In this document: piece after piece, positions 57,386 through 64,000 of the stretch
How the letters are laid out: each line of letters opens with the position of its first letter
How positions within the stretch are numbered: position 1 is the stretch's first letter
From: Zoogloeaceae bacterium
Lineage (GTDB): Bacteria; Pseudomonadota; Gammaproteobacteria; Burkholderiales; Rhodocyclaceae
Direction: 5' to 3'
Assembly: GCA_031287525.1 (NCBI GenBank)
Contig: JAITSU010000057.1
Location: 23,575 to 87,574 of the forward strand
DNA: 64,000 nucleotides
Program-made: the position numbers and the translations under genes
Notes under the pieces: generated by a model
Database searches by the model: none
Told to the model about the DNA's origin: nothing
The model's input: only the letters and a program-made list of their open reading frames with translations

Positions 57386-58746
57386 TGAAACTCGATGTCC
57401 AGGTCAGCGGCAAGACCACAGCGCAACTCTATCGTGAGCGCGATGAGTACGTCCTCAAATATTTTCCCGATACCAATCCAGCCGATTTTGTCAGCCTGAC
57501 CATGCCGGTGCGCGAGGAGCCTTGGCGTTGGCCGCGCGACCTGCATCCCTTCTTCCGCCAGAACCTGCCCGAAGGCTACCTGCTCAATATCATCCGTGAG
57601 AAATTCGGCGCGCTGCTCGACGGCACCGACCTGTCCCTGCTGGCGGTGGTTGGTGGCATGGGCATCGGTCGCGTCACCGTCACGCCCGAAGGCGGCAAGC
57701 CGGGTGCTGCCTTGGAGCCGTTGCAAGTTGAACACCTGCTGAAAGCAGACAACACCAGCGAACACTTCGCCGCGCTGGTACGCCGTTATGCGCGCGCGTC
57801 CATTTCGGGCATGGTGCCCAAGTTCATCGCGCCGCCAGATACCTCGCTTATTCCGGCGGATGCGTCTGCCCCGCTGAGCAAACCCACACTACGTACCAGC
57901 CGCTACATCATCAAAGGTTCAGACGACAACACGCCCTACCTTGGTTTTAACGAGTTTTACACCATGCGTGTGCTGGAATTGCTGAACGTCGTGCCCGTCG
58001 CCAAAACACACATGTCCGATGATGGTCGCGTACTGGTGGTCGAACGTTTTGACGTTGATGAGCGTGGCATCCCCACGCACGGACTCGAAGATGCCTGCGC
58101 GCTCCTGGGTTTGCCGCCACACGAAAAATACGCAACAACCACCGAAAAGGCACTGAACGCCACACGCGCCTATTTGCCCGCCGCGCAGCTACGCGCGCAA
58201 CTGGAACAATTCGGCTGGCACCTGCTGACCAACTACGTGGTGCGTAATGCCGATTGCCACACGAAGAACATTGCGCTGTATTACACCGCGCTTGCCGACG
58301 TGCGCTACACGCCGGTCTATGACATCGTGACGACACAGGCTTACCCGCGTTACGCGAACAGTCCGCCAAGCCTGTCTATCGACGGACGCCAGACCTGGGC
58401 AGCCGGAAAAACACTGGAACGTTTCTTCAATGCCCGTCTGGGCATAACCCCCCGGCGATATGCCGAAATGGTCGAGCGCTTGTGCGAATCGGCTGTGACC
58501 GTGGGCGCGGAAGTGATTGAGGCGGCAAAGAACGAACCGCGCTGGCGCTCTGTTGCCAGGCAGATGGTACATGCGTGGAACGAAGGCATGTCGTCGTTGC
58601 GCGATCCCAAACGGGCGGCGAAATTCAGAGGGCTGGATGCGGCTATCGCAGCGGCTGGATTCTCCGGACCGGAACCAGCTGAACCGTCACGGGTAACGAT
58701 CGGGCGGTCGGAGTTGCTGCCGGTGCCGCGACGCAAACGGAAGTGA
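57385..58746 (+). CDS. HipA-like serine/threonine kinase toxin
   Basis: This 453-residue protein has the HipA layout: an N-terminal domain with FFRQNLPEGYLLNIIREKFG, the P-loop-like ASISGMVPKF, the catalytic loop RNADCHTKNIAL with the catalytic Asp, and PVYDIVTT for metal binding. HipA phosphorylates glutamyl-tRNA synthetase in E. coli; the target here is unknown. It forms a toxin-antitoxin pair with the upstream gene. Confidence 0.88.
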   Translation: MKLDVQVSGKTTAQLYRERDEYVLKYFPDTNPADFVSLTMPVREEPWRWPRDLHPFFRQNLPEGYLLNIIREKFGALLDGTDLSLLAVVGGMGIGRVTVTPEGGKPGAALEPLQVEHLLKADNTSEHFAALVRRYARASISGMVPKFIAPPDTSLIPADASAPLSKPTLRTSRYIIKGSDDNTPYLGFNEFYTMRVLELLNVVPVAKTHMSDDGRVLVVERFDVDERGIPTHGLEDACALLGLPPHEKYATTTEKALNATRAYLPAAQLRAQLEQFGWHLLTNYVVRNADCHTKNIALYYTALADVRYTPVYDIVTTQAYPRYANSPPSLSIDGRQTWAAGKTLERFFNARLGITPRRYAEMVERLCESAVTVGAEVIEAAKNEPRWRSVARQMVHAWNEGMSSLRDPKRAAKFRGLDAAIAAAGFSGPEPAEPSRVTIGRSELLPVPRRKRK

Positions 58747-58808
58747 TTGCAGCGTTTTGCCACACGTTGCCATACCAAAGATAAAGGCTTAATCTGGCTT
58801 TGTTTGGG

Positions 58809-58814
58809 TATAAT
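58809..58814 (+). promoter_or_regulatory. -10 box before the pentapeptide-repeat gene
   Basis: A perfect TATAAT lies about 50 bases before ATG 58863; no convincing -35 is seen. It suggests that this gene has its own promoter, separate from hipBA. Confidence 0.4.
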
Positions 58815-58862
58815 TAATTCTAGCAACATTTTCTGTACACTTACCATTGTCACGGGTAGCCC

Positions 58863-60347
58863 ATGCGATTCCGCCACCACCCAAGCCCCAAGCCTACCCC
58901 AGTAAAAAACAAAACTGCGGGAAGTGTCGACCTGTCTTCTTATCTTTTTTATGCCATATTAATTTTGTATGTATTGGCTAGTGTGTCATCAACAAAAGAT
59001 GAAATGCTGCTGATGCTACACAAGGGTATCCAACTGCCATTGGTGAACGTGACCGTATCAGTCGTAGGTTTTTACTTACTGAGTCCGCTGATTGTTCTGG
59101 TTGGTCACTTAGTAACTCTCAGGCGACTTCCACAAACATTCTCTACGCTTTCGAGTGCTAAACCTCAGTTTAGGCATGAGAGGTTGAGCGTTAGCAGTGA
59201 CTGCTTCATGTTCATTAGCCTGCTCCTCGCAGGGCCGATCACCCTACTGCTGATTACCTATAGGTTCGCAGCCTACCAGAGTCCTTTCCTCTTTCTTGTC
59301 CAAGCGGTCTTATTGATATATGCCTGCTATGCAACAGCAGTGCGCTACCTAGAGATAGTAAAGAAAGTAACGAGGTCAATAAAGTGTGCAGCTTTCCTAG
59401 TAGCTGCTGTATTGCTTGCTTGGCTTATTCTGGCTGCTGATGTGATTTTATTGCCTGCTCAATACTCTGCAACACTATGGCTCAAAACGAACACGGTATT
59501 GCTGGACAGCGAGGATGGTGGAACAGTTGCGTGGGTACCTCATATCCGTATTGATCGCGCAACCTCATTATGGACAGGGGCTGCGAAAGGTGATGATGAT
59601 CTGGCGATGTATACAGGTCACTTAGACGCAAAGGAACTGTTCATGACACGTTTAGTGACGCTGGATCTGCGTTCAAGAAACCTTCGGTTCCTAGACATCA
59701 ACCATCAAGTCATCCCTCGGGTCTGGGCGCATGATGCCGATTTGTCCGGTGCCAACCTGTCGTTCACCCGGCTCTACGGCTCGATCTTTGTCGGTACTAG
59801 GCTTAGTGGAGCCAGCTTTGAGGTTGCAGCTTTGGATGGCTCTACTTTCATGAATATCACAATTGACGATACGGTCTTCGTGAACACCCAGCTCAAAGGT
59901 ACTTTCTGGGACACCGTTACACTCAATGACTCGGCGTTTCTAAATGCAGACCTGTCGCTCGCCTCTTTCTACGGAGTGAATCTCAACCATGTTATAGTCG
60001 AAGGTACAAATTTTACGGCCACTACATTGTTCCAAACCACAGCTACCGAAACATCGATTGGCTATACAAAGCCCAACAAGATTCTCTCAGCGACTGGAAC
60101 TGACACGCTAATTAAGGATACCGTACCAGTTTTTGAGGTGGCTCCTGAAGCTGCATTCGCCGAAATCGCCAAACAACTTTGCATCCCTAATATCGCTGTT
60201 GGCTGGGAATATGCGTGGACCACTTTTCGTCAAATAAAAGTGATAGAAGGCATAGGGAGCAGGACAGAACCAAAGGTTGTTTCCGCATTGCAAGAGTTGT
60301 TTGAATTAGAGGAATGCAAAGGTCTACCAGATCATGGGCTGAGGTAG
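58863..60347 (+). CDS. Membrane protein with pentapeptide-repeat domain
   Basis: This 494-residue protein has four predicted membrane helices in its first half (about residues 25-45, 58-82, 118-165 and 172-198). A pentapeptide-repeat region follows (about 265-390), seen as repeated A(D/N)LS-, F..-type units such as DADLSGANLSFTRL and NADLSLASFYGVNL. The C-terminal ~80 residues are of unknown fold. Base composition is clearly AT-richer than its neighbours, which points to recent transfer. Similar proteins occur in defence and stress islands, but no function is known for this one. Confidence 0.75.
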   Translation: MRFRHHPSPKPTPVKNKTAGSVDLSSYLFYAILILYVLASVSSTKDEMLLMLHKGIQLPLVNVTVSVVGFYLLSPLIVLVGHLVTLRRLPQTFSTLSSAKPQFRHERLSVSSDCFMFISLLLAGPITLLLITYRFAAYQSPFLFLVQAVLLIYACYATAVRYLEIVKKVTRSIKCAAFLVAAVLLAWLILAADVILLPAQYSATLWLKTNTVLLDSEDGGTVAWVPHIRIDRATSLWTGAAKGDDDLAMYTGHLDAKELFMTRLVTLDLRSRNLRFLDINHQVIPRVWAHDADLSGANLSFTRLYGSIFVGTRLSGASFEVAALDGSTFMNITIDDTVFVNTQLKGTFWDTVTLNDSAFLNADLSLASFYGVNLNHVIVEGTNFTATTLFQTTATETSIGYTKPNKILSATGTDTLIKDTVPVFEVAPEAAFAEIAKQLCIPNIAVGWEYAWTTFRQIKVIEGIGSRTEPKVVSALQELFELEECKGLPDHGLR

Positions 60348-60451
60348 TCTGATGATGAATCAAGCGGCAAATAGAATAGAACCGGTCTGCCCTCTATTCC
60401 TCATCAAATTTATCGGCATGAATCTAGAATACGACGCGACCGGTATTTTCG

Positions 60452-63367
60452 TTACGCCGCCTCCTTCTGCCGCAAATTCTCCGCGTCATAAAACGGTGTC
60501 TGCGCAACTTCTGCCGTAACCAATGTCCCGTTCGTCAGCCGAATGTTCACCTTTTCCCCCGTCTTCGCCTGTGTCGGGCGGACGAATGCGAGGGCGATGT
60601 GGCGGTTCAGGGTGGGGGAGTAGGCGATGGAAGTGACTCGTCCGGCGATTTCGTTGTTTTCTATGACGAGGTTGCATTCCTTCGGTTTTTCGCTGGTGTC
60701 GCCTTGCGGGAAGACGATGCCGACCAGTTGTTGTTTGGCGGGTTTTTGGGCGACGATGGCGAGGCTGCGTTGTCCCACGAAGAAGGGTTTTTCCATTCTG
60801 ATTGCCCAGTTCATGCCCAAGTCCAGCGGGGTGGTCAGGCCGTCGCTGTCTTGTCCGATGATGATGTGTCCTTTTTCCAGACGCAAGAGACGTTGGGCTT
60901 CGACGCCGAAGGGACGGATGCCTTCGGGTTTTCCGGCGGCGAGCAGGGCGTCCCAGAGCGCGCCGCCGTAGTTGGCGGGGACGTGGATTTCGTAGCCCCA
61001 TTCTCCGACGAAGCCGACGCGGAGCAGCCTTGCGGGGATGCCCGCCACCTTGCCTTCGCGCGCGCCGAGGTAGGGGAAGGCCGCGCCGGAGAGGTCAATG
61101 TCGGTGAGTCGGGCGAGCACGGCGCGGGATTTCGGGCCTGCCAGATTCACCGCTGCGTAGGCTCCAGTGTGATTGACGAGAATGACCTCCAGTTGCCACA
61201 TCGTATTCAGGCGGGAAAGCTCGCGGTAGATGGCGACCGCGCCGGAGGTGGTGGTGGTGAAATAAAAATGGTCTTCCGCCAGACGCGCCACCACGCCATC
61301 GTCGATGATGACGCCGGATTCGTCGCACATGACGGCGTAGCGGGTCATGCCGACTTTGAGGTTGGCGTAGTTCGAGGTGTACACCCGCTCAAGGAATTCG
61401 GCGGCGTCTTTGCCCTTGATTTCCAGCTTGCCCAGCGTACCCACGTCGATGATGCCGACGCCGTTTCGTACCGCCGCGACTTCTGCATGGATGCTATCGG
61501 CGCGTTCCTTGCCTTCGATCCGGTAATACTCCGGTCGTTGCCAGACTCCGGCGCTCATCCACACCGCGCCTTGCGCCCTGTGGCGGCTGTGCATGGGGGT
61601 GCGGCGTTCGGGGGCGAAGCCGCGACCGGCGAGGATGGACATGGGCGTCGGGTGATACATGGGACGTGCCGTGGTGGTGCCGACTTCGCCGGGGGTTTTG
61701 CCGGTGAGTTTCGCCAGCGCGCGCAGGATGTTCATGTTGGAATGCTTGCCCTGGCTCGGCCCCATGCCGCCGGTGGAATAGCGTTTCAGGAGTTCGATAT
61801 TGTCAAAGCCTTCCTGCACGGCGTTGGCGATGTCCTTGAATTGCAGGTCTTCATCGAAATCAACAAAGGTCTTGCCCTTGGGATGATTGACAATCGGCCA
61901 AGGGTGCGAGGGGGCTTCCGCTTCGGCGGGAACGGTGATGCTGGCGGAATTTGCCGCAAACCCGACATGCGCCGCCGCCCTGTTGCCAGCGCGTTCGCCA
62001 TCCTGCAAGCGGGCGGCGAAGTCATGCGCGCCGTTCACCTTGCCGCAGGCAAAGACGCCTTCGGGCAACTGTTCGGGGACGAATTGTTCCAAGCCTTTGT
62101 CGTAACGCATTTGCGTTCCCGCCTGATAGAGCAGATTGGCGGCGGGTGCCCAGCCGACGCTCATCAGGATGCCGTCACAAGGGATTTCTTGCGGGCTGCT
62201 GAAATCCGCTTCGCCATTCGTGAACGCGCCAATGCGGGCGGCGACCACGGATTTGCCGCCCGCGCCGGAGACCGCTTCGAGGACGGCGGAGGCGGCATGA
62301 ATGGGGATGCCCGCCGCCTTGACCTGTTTCTCCAGTTCCGTCGCCTTGTGCGTGGGGCGCAAATCCACCACGGCGGCGACCTTGCTGCCCGCTGCGGCGA
62401 GGTCGAGCGCGGCGCGGTAGCCGTCGGCGTTGGCGACGAGGAGCAAGGGATTTTCCAGCGGTTTGACGCCGTAGCGATGAATCAGCCGTTGCGCGGCGGA
62501 AGCGAGCATCACGCCCGGCAAATCGTTATTGCGAAACACGGCGGGCTGCTCGAACGCGCCGCTGGCGACGATGACCGATTTTGCGCGCATCTTGACCATG
62601 CGGGAGGCAGAGACCAGAGGCACCCAATGGTCTTTGTAATATCCGGCGGCATAGGTCGCGCTGAGGATGCGGATATTATTGTTGGCTTCCGCCTTCGCCA
62701 ATAGCGCGGCGACTTCCTGTGCGCGTTCCTTGCTCGCGCCCAACTGGTAAGCGCCGCTACCGCCGGGGCGGGCGTTTTCATCGACCACCACCACGCTTGC
62801 GCCCGCTTTTGCGGCGGCGATTGCCGCCGCCAGACCGGAAGGGCCAGCGCCGATAATCAGCACGTCGCAGAAATCGTAACCCTTGGGCGTGCGTCTGCGC
62901 GGGGTGGCAAAATCCACCTTGCCCAGGCCGGTGGTCAGGCGAAACATTTTTTCCCACAGGGGAAACAGCACCTTGGTGTGGAACGCCTTGTAATAAAAAC
63001 CGACGGGCAGAAAGCGGGAAATCAGCCCCAGAAAACGCCCGTTGTCGTGCTCGACGCCGCCGCCGAAAATATTGACGGCGGTGAGTTTCATGCCGTCTTG
63101 CAAAGGCGTGACATCGCCGCGCACATTGGGTTCGCTTGTGTGTCCATCTGCGGATTGCAGCAGGGCGTTGATGTCGTGATTGGCGAGCGAGAGCACGCCG
63201 CGCGGACGGTGATATTTGAAACTGCGACCAAGCACGCGCGCGCCATTCGCCCAGAGCGCGCTGGTTATGCTGTCGCCCTGAAAACCCTTGTAAGGGCGAC
63301 CTTCAAAGGTGAATTCGAGTTCGCGTGAGCGGTCAATCCACTCACCGTTTTGGGTCGGCAGACGCAT
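60452..63367 (-). CDS. mgdC: N-methylglutamate dehydrogenase, alpha-type subunit (MgdC)
   Basis: This 971-residue protein is related to the sarcosine oxidase alpha subunit (SoxA). It has an N-terminal 2Fe-2S-like fold (about residues 15-100), a FAD/NAD Rossmann domain with VLIIGAGPSGLAAAIAAAKA (about 170-190), and a C-terminal GcvT folate-binding domain (about 600-960; GEWGYEIHVPANYGGALWDA). It should pass the methyl-derived carbon to tetrahydrofolate. ATG 63367 overlaps the mgdB stop (TAATG). It ends about 100 bases from the converging pentapeptide gene. Confidence 0.87.
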   Translation of the reverse strand: MRLPTQNGEWIDRSRELEFTFEGRPYKGFQGDSITSALWANGARVLGRSFKYHRPRGVLSLANHDINALLQSADGHTSEPNVRGDVTPLQDGMKLTAVNIFGGGVEHDNGRFLGLISRFLPVGFYYKAFHTKVLFPLWEKMFRLTTGLGKVDFATPRRRTPKGYDFCDVLIIGAGPSGLAAAIAAAKAGASVVVVDENARPGGSGAYQLGASKERAQEVAALLAKAEANNNIRILSATYAAGYYKDHWVPLVSASRMVKMRAKSVIVASGAFEQPAVFRNNDLPGVMLASAAQRLIHRYGVKPLENPLLLVANADGYRAALDLAAAGSKVAAVVDLRPTHKATELEKQVKAAGIPIHAASAVLEAVSGAGGKSVVAARIGAFTNGEADFSSPQEIPCDGILMSVGWAPAANLLYQAGTQMRYDKGLEQFVPEQLPEGVFACGKVNGAHDFAARLQDGERAGNRAAAHVGFAANSASITVPAEAEAPSHPWPIVNHPKGKTFVDFDEDLQFKDIANAVQEGFDNIELLKRYSTGGMGPSQGKHSNMNILRALAKLTGKTPGEVGTTTARPMYHPTPMSILAGRGFAPERRTPMHSRHRAQGAVWMSAGVWQRPEYYRIEGKERADSIHAEVAAVRNGVGIIDVGTLGKLEIKGKDAAEFLERVYTSNYANLKVGMTRYAVMCDESGVIIDDGVVARLAEDHFYFTTTTSGAVAIYRELSRLNTMWQLEVILVNHTGAYAAVNLAGPKSRAVLARLTDIDLSGAAFPYLGAREGKVAGIPARLLRVGFVGEWGYEIHVPANYGGALWDALLAAGKPEGIRPFGVEAQRLLRLEKGHIIIGQDSDGLTTPLDLGMNWAIRMEKPFFVGQRSLAIVAQKPAKQQLVGIVFPQGDTSEKPKECNLVIENNEIAGRVTSIAYSPTLNRHIALAFVRPTQAKTGEKVNIRLTNGTLVTAEVAQTPFYDAENLRQKEAA

Positions 63368-63624
63368 TATGGATTCTCCCCGTAAAGCCAGGTATTGATG
63401 ACAACATCCTTTTCCGTATCGCGCTCGGCGATAAACCAGGTGTTGGAAGGCGTATGGCACCACCACTCTTTTTTGACGCCGGGCGCGTTATCGCGGTTGA
63501 AAACATAATCCGCCCATTCGGCGTCACTCGCCGCCTTCGGATCGGGCATGTCGCGCACCGCGCCCCAGTAAGCAAACTCGGAAACGGGACGCGAGCCATT
63601 GATTGGGCAAGACATGAGTTTCAT
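63367..63624 (-). CDS. mgdB: N-methylglutamate dehydrogenase, delta-type subunit (MgdB)
   Basis: This 85-residue protein is related to the sarcosine oxidase delta subunit (SoxD): MKLMSCPINGSRPVSEFAYW and the later WWCHTPSNTWFIAERDTEKD. The zinc-binding CPxCG of classical SoxD is reduced to CPING, as seems usual for the N-methylglutamate type. ATG 63624 gives normal length. It is the first gene of its unit; the expected partner mgdA (SoxB-like) is not upstream within the window. Confidence 0.83.
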   Translation of the reverse strand: MKLMSCPINGSRPVSEFAYWGAVRDMPDPKAASDAEWADYVFNRDNAPGVKKEWWCHTPSNTWFIAERDTEKDVVINTWLYGENP

Positions 63625-63692
63625 CGTGGGTGACTCCAAAAGGTGCAGCATGAAGAATATTTGTGCATAGTGTTAAACACATGGCGGCACAT

Positions 63693-63740
63693 GTCAACAA
63701 GTTTGTGCAACTTTTTTTCATGTAAGTAAATTTTTTTGGG
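63693..63740 (-). promoter_or_regulatory. Conserved upstream element of mgdBC
   Basis: This 48-base element matches 56970-57018. On the minus strand it ends in GTTGACA, a perfect -35 TTGACA, about 70 bases before the mgdB start; the -10 is weak. On the plus strand AAGTT-TGTGC-AACTT (63699-63713) is a perfect dyad at the place where the other copy has its dyad. Confidence 0.75.
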
Positions 63741-64000
63741 ATGCTCACTTCGGAAATCTACTGTGAAACCAAACGCGCTACTCCTGCGAGGGGATCAAAA
63801 GTGGCGGGAGCATCCTGCTCTCGTTCGCGACCTGCCAGCGGGAGCAGGATGCTCCCGCCACTCCGGTTTCAATGGCATTTACGCGATTGCCCGACCCCGT
63901 GTCTTGACTTTCCTCCGCCTCGCCCTTACTGTTGCCATCTTTGCGCCGTTTTGAACTCAGCTTGCCGGCGCGTTATAAATTTCGCTAAAGCGAGGCGACG
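63741..64000. repeat. Palindromic repeat and no gene at the right edge
   Basis: A long inverted repeat with perfect 20-base arms GTGGCGGGAGCATCCTGCTC (63801-63820) and GAGCAGGATGCTCCCGCCAC (63842-63861) dominates this stretch. No open frame with a ribosome site or family pattern is seen on either strand; a short minus-strand frame enters from the edge but cannot be assigned. Confidence 0.6.

Noticed and set aside
60599..62704. Long open frame antisense to mgdC
   Set aside because: Same reason: shadow of a well-supported dehydrogenase subunit gene.
60452..63624. Heterotetrameric sarcosine oxidase
   Set aside because: The subunits are homologous, but linkage to gmaS, mgsABC and the shared promoter element favours N-methylglutamate dehydrogenase. 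Without mgdA this stays an inference.
63524..63748. Minus-strand frame resembling a secreted protein start
   Set aside because: It covers the conserved promoter element and runs in another frame into mgdB, with no ribosome site.

Overview
The window is a GC-rich proteobacterial chromosome segment, most likely from a methylotrophic betaproteobacterium. The evidence is a PhaM-type polyhydroxybutyrate granule protein, the run pilMNOPQ-aroKB-gltBD, a type II-C cas9, and an almost complete N-methylglutamate pathway for methylamine. The genus cannot be fixed from sequence reading alone.

Bases 1-19960 are the right-hand part of a Mu-like transposable prophage with a siphovirus-type tail. Readable genes are a DUF2786 protein, GemA, Mor, the head protease with its nested scaffold, capsid, decoration protein, head-tail adaptors, tail tube, tail tip and hub proteins, a probable frameshifted tail chaperone pair and the tape measure. 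Terminase, portal and lysis genes are absent between Mor and the protease, where a palindromic repeat sits, so the prophage looks cryptic. It ends in a tightly overlapped four-gene cassette: a Com-like zinc finger, a 50-residue protein, an ABC-ATPase fused to a GNAT (Mom-like) domain, and a formyltransferase-fold protein. This is a candidate DNA hypermodification system and the most novel item here.

At 20008-23275 a type II-C cas9 abuts the prophage end. It lacks about the last 100 residues of the family (the PAM-interacting C-terminus). A complete tracrRNA with its own promoter is divergent from it, but there is no array, cas1 or cas2. Prophage insertion into cas9 is the simplest explanation.

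Bases 23313-49289 are mostly core genome: corA, lysA, lptM, cyaY, ponA, the pilMNOPQ type IV pilus operon, aroKB, gltBD, glmU, phaM, tgt, an aromatic/aspartate aminotransferase, a polyprenyl synthase and tRNA-Pro(CGG). Two accessory items interrupt it: a membrane-anchored winged-helix protein of YLATT type (41881-42618), and a lone integron-type gene cassette with an attC-like site (46411-46786).

Bases 49434-64000 mix stress and accessory genes with methylamine metabolism. A RelE/HigB-HigA pair and a HicAB pair lie before the minus-strand unit mgdD-gmaS-mgsA-mgsB-mgsC. A plus-strand island (HipB-like, HipA-like, membrane pentapeptide-repeat protein) then separates it from mgdB-mgdC. Both minus-strand units carry the same ~48-bp upstream element ending in a TTGAC -35 box, so they are probably co-regulated despite the split. 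mgdA is not in the window. GltBD can supply the glutamate that GmaS and the N-methylglutamate enzymes use. Palindromic REP-like repeats of several families are scattered through the window, including inside the prophage.
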